Below are positions 16,226 to 26,836 of a stretch of 64,000 nt of DNA, piece by piece. This DNA is from Gaiellasilicea sp963802765 (GTDB lineage Bacteria > Actinomycetota > Thermoleophilia > Gaiellales > Gaiellaceae). The translations under genes were made by a program, and so were the position numbers. Position 1 is the first letter of the stretch; each line of letters opens with the position of its first letter. The stretch lies in the NCBI GenBank assembly GCA_963802765.1, contig CAWDJZ010000013.1:434001-498000 (forward strand). The letters run 5' to 3'. Below the pieces are notes generated by a model. It searched no databases, was not told the origin of the DNA, and was given only the letters and a program-made list of their open reading frames with translations.

Positions 16226-17623
16226 GTGAGCTCTGGCTCCTTGGTCGAGCGGATCTGGGCCTACGACGCGTCCGTCTGGACCGACACGGGCGAGGACCGC
16301 TGGCTCGGCTGGCTCGACGTGCACACGCGGGTGCGCGCGCACGCCGGCGAGTTGCGCGCGTTCGCGGAGGCCGCCGCCGGCCAGTTCGACGACGTCGTCC
16401 TTCTCGGCATGGGGGGCTCGTCGCTCGCACCCGAGGTGCTGCGCCGCACATTCGGCGGCACGTCCTTCCACGTCCTCGACACGACGCATCCGGCGGCAAT
16501 CAGCCGGCTCGAGCAGGACGTCGAGCTCGAGCGGACCCTCTTCATCGCCTCCTCGAAGTCCGGCTCGACGATCGAAACCCGCTCGCACCTCGAGTTCTTC
16601 TGGGAGCGCTGCGGCGGCCGTGGCGCGCAGTTCGTGGCCGTCACCGACCCCGGCTCGGAGCTCGAGCAGCTGGCCAACGAGCGCGGATTCCGGGCGACGT
16701 TCGCGGGCGAGCCCGAGGTGGGCGGGCGCTACTCGGCGCTCTCGATGTTCGGGATCGTGCCCGCCGCGCTGCTCGGCATCGACCTCGAGCGCTTCCTCGA
16801 CGCGGCGGCCGAGACGGCCGACGCGTGCCGCGGCGAGGTGGGCAATCCCGGGCTCGAGCTCGGTCTCCGCCTCGGGGAAGGGTGGAAGGCAGGCCGAGAC
16901 AAGGTCTGCCTCGACGACGACCCGTCCGGGTTCGGCCTCTGGGCCGAGCAGCTCCTGGCGGAGTCGACGGGCAAGCAGGGCAAGGGCCTCGTGCCGGCGC
17001 CCGGCGAGCCGGCCGACGGCGCCGACCGCCAGCGCGGCGAGGTCGAGGTGGGGGATCCCTACCGGCTCGGGGCGGAATGGTTCCGGTGGGAGTTCGCGAC
17101 AGCGGTCGCCGGACACGTGCTCGGGATCAATCCGTTCGACCAACCCGACGTGCAGACGGCGAAGGACAAGACGAACGAGGTGCTCGCTGCCGGCGAGCCC
17201 GAGCTCGATCCGTCCGGTGATCTCGACGAGCTGCTCGCGCAGGCGCGCGAGGGCGACTACGTGTGCATCCAGGCGTTCGTCGATCCGGCGCGCGAGGGCG
17301 AGCTGGCCCCGCTGGCCGCGCGTGCGCATGAGACCGGGTGCGTCGTCACGAGCGGCCTCGGCCCCCGTTACCTGCATTCGACCGGCCAGCTTCACAAGGG
17401 AGGGCCGAACACCGGCCTCTTCATCCAGGTCGTCGACGAGACCGGCGACGAGCTGCCGATTCCCGGACGCGAGTTCGGCTTCGGCCGCCTGCTCCGCTCG
17501 CAGGCGGCAGGCGACTTCGCCGCGCTGCAGGAGCGGGACCGTCGCGTGATCCGACTCCGATTGGAGGATCTCTACGTCATGCAACTCGGGATGGTGGGCC
17601 TCGGACGATGGGCTCGGGCATGA
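16226..17623 (+). CDS. pgi: Glucose-6-phosphate isomerase
   Basis: Interconverts glucose-6-phosphate and fructose-6-phosphate. The PGI part is about 450 aa. Visible: LLGMGGSSLAPEVL, the first SIS-domain phosphate loop SSKSGSTIETRSHLEFFWE, and GPRYLHSTGQLHKGGPNTGL with the catalytic His/Lys region. This is the shorter form that is fused to Tal in some actinobacteria. The reading frame does not stop before gnd. It passes in frame through the gnd ATG at 17579 and ends at 17623 only because of an apparent one-base loss in gnd. Either a stop codon was lost to a base error or the two proteins are fused. Start GTG 16226. Confidence 0.9.
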   Translation: MSSGSLVERIWAYDASVWTDTGEDRWLGWLDVHTRVRAHAGELRAFAEAAAGQFDDVVLLGMGGSSLAPEVLRRTFGGTSFHVLDTTHPAAISRLEQDVELERTLFIASSKSGSTIETRSHLEFFWERCGGRGAQFVAVTDPGSELEQLANERGFRATFAGEPEVGGRYSALSMFGIVPAALLGIDLERFLDAAAETADACRGEVGNPGLELGLRLGEGWKAGRDKVCLDDDPSGFGLWAEQLLAESTGKQGKGLVPAPGEPADGADRQRGEVEVGDPYRLGAEWFRWEFATAVAGHVLGINPFDQPDVQTAKDKTNEVLAAGEPELDPSGDLDELLAQAREGDYVCIQAFVDPAREGELAPLAARAHETGCVVTSGLGPRYLHSTGQLHKGGPNTGLFIQVVDETGDELPIPGREFGFGRLLRSQAAGDFAALQERDRRVIRLRLEDLYVMQLGMVGLGRWARA

Positions 17624-18477
17624 CGAAGCGGCTCGAGCAGCACGACCACGACGTGAAGACGTACGACCCGAACGTCGAGTCGACGGCGAAGACGCTGCGC
17701 GCGCTCGCAAAGCAGCTCGACCCGCCGCGCCACGTCTGGTTGATGGTGCCGTCGGGGAAGGCCACCGAGGAGACGATCGAGAAGCTGATCGGGGTCCTCG
17801 AGCCCGGGGACACGATCATCGACGGCGGCAACTCGAACTTCCGTGATTCGCAGCGCCGCTACGCGGCCGCGCGGAAGGCGAAGCTGCAGTTCGTCGACGT
17901 CGGTGTCTCCGGCGGGATCTGGGGGCTCGAGGTCGGGTTCTGCCTGATGGCGGGCGGCGACAAGGGGCCGGTGCGGCGGCTGCGCCCGGTCTTCGAAGCG
18001 CTCGCGCCGCCGGACGGCTGGGCCCACGTCGGCGTGTCGGGCGCGGGTCACTTCACGAAGATGGTCCACAACGGGATCGAGTACGGGCTCATGCAGGCGT
18101 ATGCGGAGGGCTTCGAGCTGATGAACCAGTCCGAGTTCGAGCTCGACCTCTCCGAGATCGCGGGGATCTGGCGCTACGGCTCCGTCGTGCGCTCCTGGCT
18201 CCTCGAGCTGCTGCACGAGGCGCTCGAACAGTACGGCGACGGGCTCGACGACATCGCGCCGTACGTCGAGGACTCCGGCGAGGGCCGGTGGACGATCAAC
18301 GCGGCGATCGACAGCGCGACGCCCTTGCCGGCGATCACGGCCGCGCTCTACAGCCGCTTCGCGTCGCGTCGCGAGATCGACTTCTCGGCAAAGGTGCAGG
18401 CGGCGCTCCGCAACCAGTTCGGCGGCCACGCCGTCAAGGCGGCGAAGCAGGCGAAGCGGCGGCGCGGCGCCAAGTGA
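17579..18477 (+). CDS. gnd: 6-phosphogluconate dehydrogenase, short YqeC type (frameshift near 17607)
   Basis: Oxidatively decarboxylates 6-phosphogluconate to ribulose-5-phosphate. About 299 aa, the length of the short class. The N-terminal Rossmann motif starts MQLGMVGLGR in the pgi frame, then continues as MGSGMTKRL one frame over, implying one missing base at 17606-17609. After that: GNSNFRDSQRRY, VGVSGGIWGLEVGFCLMAGG, and substrate motif HFTKMVHNGIEYGLMQAYAE. The ATG at 17579 follows GGAGGATCT at good spacing. It supplies the step after Zwf in the same operon. Confidence 0.88.
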
Positions 18478-18487
18478 GCTCGCTCAC

Positions 18488-19994
18488 GTGAGCACCACGG
18501 AGAACCCGCTGGTCGAAGGGCTGAGGCTGCCGCGCACGCCCGATCCGTGCACGCTCGTCATCTTCGGCGCCTCCGGCGACCTGACGAGGCGCAAGCTCTT
18601 TCCGGCGCTCTACTCGCTCGCCGTCCGGCGCCTGCTGCCCGAGCGCTTCGGGATCGTCGGCGTGGCGCGTACCGAGCAGACGACGAAGCAGTGGATCGCC
18701 GAGATGAAGAAGGCCGTCGCCGACTACGGCCGCGACGAGCTGCGGGCCGACATCTGGGACGAGCTCGCGGCGGGAATGCGCTACGTCGCGACCGATTTCG
18801 CCGACGACAAGGGAGAGGACGCAGCCGTCGACGCGGTCCGCGAGCTCGACGAGCAACGGGGAACCGGCGGCAACCGTGTCTACTACCTCGCCGTGCCGCC
18901 GGTGGCGTTCGAGACGATCGTGGACGAGCTCGGCGAGCGTCGCAGCGCCGACGGGTGGACGCGGTTGATCATCGAGAAGCCGTTCGGGCACGACCGCGAC
19001 TCGGCGCGGGCGCTGAACGAGACACTGCGCAGGCACTTCAGCGAGGACGAGATCTTCCGGATCGACCACTACCTCGGCAAGGAGACGGTCCAGAACATGC
19101 TCGCGCTTCGTTTCGCGAACGGCATCTTCGAGCCGATCTGGAACCGCCAGTTCATCGACCACGTCCAGATCACCGTCGCCGAGATGATCGGGATCGAGGG
19201 GCGCGCCGCGTTCTTCGAGCGGGCCGGGATGATCCGGGACATCTTCCAGAATCACCTGCTGCAGCTCGTCGCGCTGACGGCGATGGAGCCGCCGATCGAC
19301 TTCACCGCCGACTCGGTCCGGAACGAGAAGGTGAAGGTGCTGCGGTCCTTGCACACACCGGGGCCGAAGTCGGTCGTCCGCGGCCAGTACGGGCGCGGGC
19401 TCATCGAGGGCGAGGAAGTGCCGGGCTACCGCGAGGAGGAGCGGCGTCGCGCGCGATTCCGACACCGAGACGTACGTGGCGGCGAAGCTCTACGTCGACA
19501 ACTGGCGTTGGGCCGACACCCCGTTCTACGTCCGCGCGGGGAAGCGTCTGGCCCGGCGCGAGACGACGATCGCGATCCAGTTCCAGCGAGCGCCGCATCC
19601 GCCCTTCGCCGAGATCGCCGGCGAGGGTCTGCGTCCGAACGTCCTCCTGATCCACGTGCAGCCCGACGAGGGCGTCTCGCTCGCGGTCGGCGCGAAAGTG
19701 CCGGGCGCGGGCATGACGATCCGGACGGTGCACATGGACTTTCTCTACGGCGGCGCCTTCCGCACCGGGCTCCCCGAGGCGTACGAGCGGCTCATTCTCG
19801 ACGCGATGCTGGGCGACGCGACCCTGTTCACGCGGGCGGACGAGGTCGACGAGCAATGGGCTCTCGTGGACGCGATCGTCGCGTCGTGGCGCCGCGACCG
19901 GCCCTCGTTCCCGAACTACCCGGCGGGGACGTGGGGCCCGCCTCAAGCGGACGAGCTGCTGCACCGCGACGGCCGCTCCTGGCGGCGCCATTGA
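18488..19994 (+). CDS. zwf: Glucose-6-phosphate dehydrogenase (frameshift near 19442)
   Basis: Oxidises glucose-6-phosphate to 6-phosphogluconolactone with NADP. About 501 aa once the jump is bridged. Visible: dinucleotide motif GASGDLTRRKLFPALYSL near residue 27 and the active-site signature RIDHYLGKE at 191-199. After ...VPGYREEE the frame changes; GVARDSDTETYVAAKLYVD continues in another frame, as if a C had been inserted at 19442. The remainder (NWRWADTPFYVRAGKRLARR, then PNYPAGTWGP) is normal for the family. The start is GTG 18488. The stop overlaps the opcA TTG (TTGA). Confidence 0.9.
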
Positions 19995-20840
19995 GCATCG
20001 TCGAGGAGGTCGAGCGTCAACTGGCGGAGCTCCGCCTCCAGGAGGCCGAGAAGGCAGAGAGCGGGCCGGTGCTGCGCACGAGCGTGATGACGCACGTCGC
20101 CTGGGCACCGCCCGCCTGGGCGGCGGCCGCGCGACGGACGTTGGCAGGGCTCGAGGAGCGGCATCCGTCGCGGACGATCCTGCTCCTTCCGCAGCCGGGC
20201 CGTGGGGACGGGGTCGAGGTTGCCGTCTCGACTGCGCTGCTACGCCCTGCCGGGCGTCACCCGCGAGGTGTGCTCCGAGGTGATCGAGCTCCGGATCGGC
20301 GGCAGCCGTGTCCGGGCGCCGGCGTCGATCGTGCAACCGCTCCTGATCTCCGACCTGCCGACGTTTTGCCGCTGGCGGGGGCTGCCGCCGTGGGGGAAGT
20401 CGGAGCTGGAGCAGCTCGCCGCCGTCTGCGACCGGCTCGTCGTCGACTCCTCCGAGTGGCGCGGGCTGCCGAAGGCGTACGCCGAGCTCGTCAAGCTCTT
20501 CGACCGGATCGCCGTCTCGGACATCGCCTGGGGACGCGGCCTCGGGTGGAGGGCCCGCCTCGCCGAGCTCTGGCCGGGGATCGCGAAGGCGAAGCGGATC
20601 TCGGTTACCGGTCCGAGGGCCGACGCGCTCCTGCTTGGCGGCTGGCTCCGTTCCCGGCTCGGGACGAGGCTTGCGCTCACGCACCGCTCCGCGGCGGAGC
20701 TCGAGCGCGTGCTGGTCGACGGCGAGCCGGTCAAGCCGCCGCGGGGCGGGCCGCCGAGCGCGAGCGACCTCCTCTCCGCCGAGCTCGACGTCTTCGGCCG
20801 CGACCCGATCTACGAAGCGGCGGTCAGCGCAGCCCGCTGA
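19991..20840 (+). CDS. opcA: OpcA, G6PD assembly protein (frameshift near 20231)
   Basis: Allosteric/assembly partner of Zwf known from cyanobacteria and actinobacteria. About 282 aa. It begins at TTG 19991 inside the zwf stop: LSIVEEVERQLAEL, then VMTHVAWAP and HPSRTILLLPQPGRGDG. At VEVAVS the frame jumps, consistent with one extra A at 20231, and continues as LRCYALPGVTREVCSEVIEL, the most conserved block of the family. Then follow ADALLLGGWLRSRLGTRLAL and a C-terminus ending SAELDVFGRDPIYEAAV. The order zwf-opcA is the actinobacterial standard. It converges with, and overlaps by 17 bp, the phosphatase-like gene. Confidence 0.88.
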
Positions 20841-21495
20841 CGTCGAGGCGACCGTTCCACGAGACGGACGCCTCGTGAGCGGCCGCCGGCCTCCTCGACG
20901 ACGATCTTCATCGGCGCCCAGTCCCAGATCGCGAGGTCCGGCGACGTCGACGGCGACTTCGGCGGCACCCTCCGCGACGAGCATGTGCGCCCAGAAGTCG
21001 CCGAAGCCGCGCACGTGCCACGCCCGCTCGACGCAGACGAGGCGGCTTTCGCGCGCGGACGAGAACGGTCGCGTCTTCGATCCGCTCGATGCGGAGACGT
21101 GGATCGGCTCGCCGTCGACGTAAGGCTCCTGCGCCTCGCTCCGCCCACCAGCGCCGTCCGAGGGCCGGCGCGGAGACGACCGCGATCCGGTCGGCGAATG
21201 CGAGCTGCGTCGCCCAGACCGGGATCCCGCGCGTGTAGTTGCGGGTGCCGTCGATCGGGTCGAGGATCCAGCCGCTCGCGTCGGCGCCGCCCTCCTCCTC
21301 GCCGAGGACCGGCTCCCCCGGTCGCTCGCGCTCGAGCCTGGCCCGCAGCGCCGTCTCGACCGCGCGGTCGGCCTCGGAGACCGGTGTCAGGTCGGGCTTC
21401 GTCTCCACGCGCAGGTCGGCGGCGCGGAAGCGGGCGAGCGCGATCGCGTCTGCGTCGTCGGCGAGGGAGAGGGCGAAGGCGAGGTCGGGGCTCAT
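20824..21495 (-). CDS. Inositol monophosphatase / HisN-like phosphatase, five frame jumps
   Basis: Mg-dependent sugar or histidinol phosphatase family, about 223 aa when reassembled. First frame: DLTPVSEADRAVETALR, GEPVLGEEEG, and the metal site ILDPIDGTRNYTRG. Pieces in changing frames follow: YVDGEPIHVS, then ERIEDATVL, then RLVCVERAWHVRGFGDFWAH, then DLAIWDWAPMKIVVEEAGG (the C-terminal metal-binding Asp motif), then HEASVSWNGRLDVSGLR and a stop at 20824-20826. Jumps are near 21123, 21091, 21061, 20939 and 20878. Every domain motif is still present, so this looks like bad sequence or a very recent pseudogene. The ATG overlaps the amidase stop (ATGA), as last gene of the oxidase-led minus-strand run. 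Confidence 0.75.
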
Positions 21496-22611
21496 GCGGC
21501 GGCGGCGAGCAGGCGGCCGGCGGCGAGGACGAGCGCGTCGTCGCCCGCGCGGCCGGCGATCTGGAGCGAGGCGGGCAGGCCGTCCTCGGCCGGGCCGCAG
21601 GGCAGCGCGAGCGCGGGCCAGCCGAGCGCGGAGAACGGGTAGGTGAAGCGGATCAGCGACTCACGGACGTCGAGGTCGCCCGGCGCCACGCCGCGCTGCA
21701 GGCGCGGCGCGACGACCGGCAGCGTCGGTGTCAGCACGAGGTCGAGCCCGTCGAGCGCCTCCGCTGCCTGCTCCCGGTACTCCTGTCGGACCCGGGCAGC
21801 GTGGTCCACCTCGGCATCGCGGACGGCGAGGCACTTCTCCACCTTCAGCCGAACGTCTTCGCCGTAGGCGTCCGCGTTCTCGGCGAAGAGCTCGCGGTGG
21901 ACGTCGGCCACCTCGCGCATGAAGAGCGCGTAGGTCGCGGACGGGACGAGGGGCAGCTCAACGGTGCGCCGCCTCGGGAAGCGGGCGGCTGCGGCCTCCA
22001 CGCGGGCGCGGACGAGCGGGTCGGCGAGCTCCGTCCAGGCGACTCCGACCTCGAGCTCCTCGCGCGACCCGAGCGCGCGCGGCGCGAAGTCGGGGGCGAG
22101 GGCTCCGAGCATCCGCTCGCAGCCGTCGACGTCGAGGGCGAGCGGCCCGGCGACGTCGTAGCTCGCGGCCAGGGGCCAGCAGCCGTCGAGCGGGACGAGG
22201 CCGTACGTCGGCTTGAAGCCGATCACGCCGCAGCAGGCGGCCGGGATCCGGACCGAGCCGGCGGAGTCGGTGCCGAGCGCCGCGTCGGCGAGCCCGGCCG
22301 TGAGCGCGGCGGCGGACCCGCCGCTCGAGCCGCCGGAGACGCGGCCCGGGAAGAGCGGGTTGGGGACGTCGCCGAAGTGCGGGTTCTCGGATGTCGTCCC
22401 GTACGCGAACTCGTGCAGGTTCGCCTTGCCGACGGTCGCGTAGCCCGCGTCCTCGAGCAGTCGCACCGCCGAGGCTGTCTCCGACGGCACGTGGCCCGCG
22501 AAGACGGCGGAGCCGTACGTCGTCTCCAGGCCGGCCGTGTCGAAGAGGTCCTTCACCGCCAGCCGGATCCCCGGCGGCGCGCGATTCCGGCTGGGCCAGG
22601 AAGATCGTCAG
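21492..22611 (-). CDS. Amidase (amidase signature family; frameshift near 22575)
   Basis: Amide hydrolase of the Ser-cisSer-Lys family. Visible: catalytic Lys in VKDLFDTAGLETTYGS, glycine/serine-rich signature SGGSSGGSAAALTAGL, and TDSAGSVRIPAACCGVIGFK containing the cis-Ser and the Ser nucleophile. The N-terminal strand TIFLAQPESRAA lies one frame over, so one extra G is suspected in the GGGG run at about 22575. No ATG or GTG is visible at the true start. Only a CTG overlapping the preceding stop is available, so the start is uncertain. About 370 aa, somewhat short for the family. Related to GatA, but it lacks its partners here; substrate unknown. Confidence 0.8.
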
Positions 22612-22729
22612 TCGAGGAGCCTGAGGTAGAGGAGCGCCGATCGGCGAAGGTGCCGGCGAACAGGAGCACGAAGATCGCGAAGAGCGCCCAGCCCAGGACG
22701 AGGTTCTTCCGCTCCAGTTCGGGGGTCAT
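22608..22729 (-). CDS. Tiny single-span membrane protein of the oxidase cluster
   Basis: About 39-40 aa. From ATG 22729 it reads MTPELERKNLVLGWALFAIF then VLLFAGTFA, a single hydrophobic helix. The natural ending ALLYLRLLD with stop at 22608 lies in another frame, consistent with one missing base near 22648. It starts five bases after the end of ctaB. Small one-helix subunits are common in caa3/aa3 oxidases, so an accessory subunit is plausible, but similarity to a known subunit cannot be shown by eye. Confidence 0.5.
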
Positions 22730-22734
22730 GTCGG

Positions 22735-23598
22735 TCACAGGAGCACCGGATCCACGGCCGCCGCGACGAAGAGCAGCGCCAGGTAGAGGAGCGAGTAGTG
22801 GAAGAGGACGCCTGCGTGCCGCCGCGTCGGCCGTCGGCGGAGCTGCCACGCGAGACCGAGGAAGACGGCCCCGAGCAGCGCGGCGGCTGCCGAGTAGACC
22901 GGGCCGAGCGAGAGGCCGACGGCGAGCGTGAACGCGACCATGCCGACCGAGTAGAGGACGATCTGGCGCGTCGTCTCGGCCTCGCCGCGGACGACGGGCA
23001 GCATCGGCACCTTCGCCGCCGCGTAGTTCTCCTTGATCAACAGGGCGAGGGCCCAGAAGTGCGGCGGCGTCCAGAGGAAGACGATCAGGAAGAGCCAGAG
23101 CGCGGGCAGGCCGAGGTTCCCGGTCGCAGCCGCGTAGCCGACGAGCGGCGGCACCGCCCCTGCCGCGCCGCCGATGACGATGTTCTGCGGCGTCGAGCGC
23201 TTCAGCCAGCGGGTGTAGACGAGGACGTAGAAGAGGTTGCCGACGAGCGCGAGCGCCGCCGTGAGCGTGTTGACGACGCTGGCGAGCAGGACGAACGAGA
23301 GCGCCGACAGGACGAGCCCGAACTCGAGCGCCCGCGCCGCCGGGACACGCCCGGCCGCGACCGGTCGCCGCTCGGTGCGCTTCCCCATCAGCCGGTCGAT
23401 GTCGGCGTCGAGCACGTGGTTGAGCGCGCTGGCGCCGCCGCATGCGAGCGCGAGACCGACCATCGTGGCGACGAAGAGGCCGCCGTCGGGAACGCCCTGC
23501 GCGCCGACGAACATGCCCGCGCCGCCCGTGAGCAGCAGCAGCGTCATGATCCGCGGCTTCGTCAGGGTCACGTAGTCGCGCCACGGGCCCGACGACAA
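22735..23598 (-). CDS. ctaB: Protoheme IX farnesyltransferase (heme O synthase)
   Basis: Adds a farnesyl chain to heme b, the first step to heme a for the oxidase encoded upstream. 287 aa UbiA-type polytopic protein. Visible: first Asp-rich motif NHVLDADIDRLMGKRTERRP, YTRWLKRSTPQNIVIGGAAG, and the second motif near LIKENYAAAKVPMLPVV. Membrane segments follow the UbiA pattern. The nominal start is TTG at 23598, but the preceding ORF runs straight into this N-terminus one frame away, so the two may form one longer protein. Confidence 0.9.
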   Translation of the reverse strand: MSSGPWRDYVTLTKPRIMTLLLLTGGAGMFVGAQGVPDGGLFVATMVGLALACGGASALNHVLDADIDRLMGKRTERRPVAAGRVPAARALEFGLVLSALSFVLLASVVNTLTAALALVGNLFYVLVYTRWLKRSTPQNIVIGGAAGAVPPLVGYAAATGNLGLPALWLFLIVFLWTPPHFWALALLIKENYAAAKVPMLPVVRGEAETTRQIVLYSVGMVAFTLAVGLSLGPVYSAAAALLGAVFLGLAWQLRRRPTRRHAGVLFHYSLLYLALLFVAAAVDPVLL

Positions 23599-23909
23599 CC
23601 GGCTCGCCCCGGAAGCACTGGACGCAGGAGACGAGCGCGGCTGCGAGCGAGAGCGCGGCGAGAGCGACGTGGACGCCGTCGGCCGTCACGGCGGCCGCGG
23701 CGCCGAAGAGCGCGAGGGCGACGAGCGCGGGCGGGAGCAGCCGCCGGTGCACGAGCCAGGCCGCGACCACGACCGCCGCGAGCGGCGGCGCAGCGAGCGC
23801 CGAGACGTACTCGTGCCCGAGTCCGAGCGTCCCCGAGACGACTGCGAGCAGCGCCCCGAGGGCACCGAGTAGCGCCGCGAGCTGCAGCCACGGTCCCGGC
23901 CTGGTCGGG

Positions 23910-23920
<11 letters not shown>
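23599..23920 (-). CDS. CtaA-like membrane segment, possibly the N-terminal part of ctaB
   Basis: About 107 aa with four hydrophobic spans (LQLAALLGALGALLAVVSG, ALAAPPLAAVVVAAWLVHRR, PALVALALFGAAAAV, VHVALAALSLAAALVS). The last has the HxxLA pattern seen in CtaA/COX15 heme A synthases. It begins with GTG 23920, overlapping the ctaD stop by 11 bp. It has no stop of its own before ctaB. Its end (CFRGEPV) meets ctaB SSGPWRDYVTLTKPR one frame away, as expected from one inserted base near 23600. A fusion of a CtaA-like half with CtaB is therefore likely but not proven. Confidence 0.55.
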
Positions 23921-25548
<1,628 letters not shown>

Positions 25549-25559
<11 letters not shown>

Positions 25560-26522
25560 GGAGCACCTCCTCCTCGAGGTAGTCGGTCAGCGCCTCCATG
25601 TGCCGGTCCTCCCAATCCATGCCGACGGGCGGCATCGCACCACGGCCGTTGCGGACGACTTCCTCGACCGCCTCGGCATTGGTGAGCAGCTGGTTGCCCC
25701 GCAGCCGCGGGCCGATGTCGCCCTCCCCGCCGAGGCCGTGGCACTTCTCGCAAGCGCCTTCGAACGTCTCCTCACCGAGGGTGGAGTCACCGGCCTCCTG
25801 AGCGCTCCCCTCCTCCTCGAGCCACTGCTCGAACTCGTCGCGCGGCATCGCCTCCACGTCGGCCTTCATCTCTGCGTGCTGGATCCCGCAGAGCTCCGCG
25901 CACTGCCCGCGGTAGATCCCCGGAGCCTCGGCGTTGAACCAGGTTTCGTTCACCACGCCGGGGATCGCGTCGATCTTGCCGCCGAGCGCGGGAATCCACC
26001 AGGAGTGGATCACGTCGAAGTCGGGCGCGGTCACGTTCAGCTTCATCGGCTGGCCGACCGGCGCGCGGAGCGTGTCGACGGTGATCACGCCGTTCGGATA
26101 CCGGAAGCTCCAGTAGAAGCGATAGCCCTTCACCTCGACGTCGACGCGACCCCCTTCGGCGCTGGCGCTCGGCACGTCCTGGATCCCCGGCAGCTTGTAG
26201 AAGACGAAGGAGCCGATCGCGACGAGGATCAGCACCGGCGCGACCGTCCACGCCAGCTCCAGGTTGGTGTTGCCGTGAATCTGCGCGCCGTCCTCCGTGC
26301 GCACCCGGCGCCGGCGCCGGTAGCGGATGATGAACCAGATCAGCGACCCCTGGACGAGCACGAAGATGGCGCCCGTGAAGATCGTCACCCAGAGGTAGCT
26401 CTCCATGATCCCCTCGGCGTTCGGCGACTCGGGCGGGACGGGGCGAAGCCGCCGTTCCCGGCCAGGGCCGTGCCCGAGAGCGCGAGCCCGCAGAGGGCGG
26501 CGAGTGCGAGGGAGCGGCGCAC
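25549..26522 (-). CDS. ctaC: Cytochrome c oxidase subunit II with C-terminal cytochrome c domain (caa3 type; frameshift near 26441)
   Basis: Receives electrons at the CuA centre. Visible: two membrane spans (YLWVTIFTGAIFVLVQGSL and LAWTVAPVLILVAIGSFVFY), CuA ligands in HSWWIPALGGK and CAELCGIQHAEM, then a fused cytochrome c domain with heme motif CEKCHG and distal Met in MPPVGMDW. So this is a caa3-type oxidase. A signal peptide (RRSLALAALCGLALSGTALA) from GTG 26522 lies one frame away from the mature protein. One base is probably missing in the C run near 26441. Without it, translation could start only at ATG 26406, without a signal. Confidence 0.9.
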
Positions 26523-26531
26523 GAGCCTGCA

Positions 26532-26537
26532 ATTCTA
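26532..26537 (-). promoter_or_regulatory. -10 box of the oxidase operon
   Basis: On the minus strand TAGAAT lies 9 nt before the ctaC GTG at 26522. There is no room for a long leader, so the mRNA would have only a few untranslated bases. The divergent gene at 26537 starts inside this box. Confidence 0.35.
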
Positions 26538-26836
26538 TGAACGTGGCTGAGGCGCTGCGCAGCGGAACCCGCGTCGACTTGCCGTCCTGGGTGGAGCGGC
26601 CGTTCGAGGTCTACGTGAACGGTGTGGCGCAGCGGGAGGGCGCCGACTTCCGCGTCGAGAACGGATCGCTCGTCTTCTCGCGTGAGCTCCACCAGGAAGG
26701 CCGCCTCGGCTTCTGGCGCTGGGCTTCGATCACGTTCGGCGTGGCGGGCACCTACCGCCGCAACGATGTCGTCGACGTCGTCCACGAGCAGGGCGGTCGC
26801 CGGGCGGTCGCGAGCGGCCTGCCGCTCGCCGGCTAG
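26537..26836 (+). CDS. Conserved-looking hypothetical protein
   Basis: 99 aa, not recognised. It begins MNVAEALRSGTRVDLPSWVE and has regularly alternating strands (FEVYVNGVAQREGADFRVEN, GSLVFSRELHQEG) and a compact aromatic stretch (RLGFWRWASITFGVAGTYRR) that is too short and polar to be a clear membrane helix. The start is set by the ATG at 26537; a longer open frame upstream mirrors the ctaC signal peptide. Divergent from ctaC and convergent with malQ, sharing the bases CTAG of both stop codons. The codon pattern looks coding. Function unknown. Confidence 0.6.
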   Translation: MNVAEALRSGTRVDLPSWVERPFEVYVNGVAQREGADFRVENGSLVFSRELHQEGRLGFWRWASITFGVAGTYRRNDVVDVVHEQGGRRAVASGLPLAG

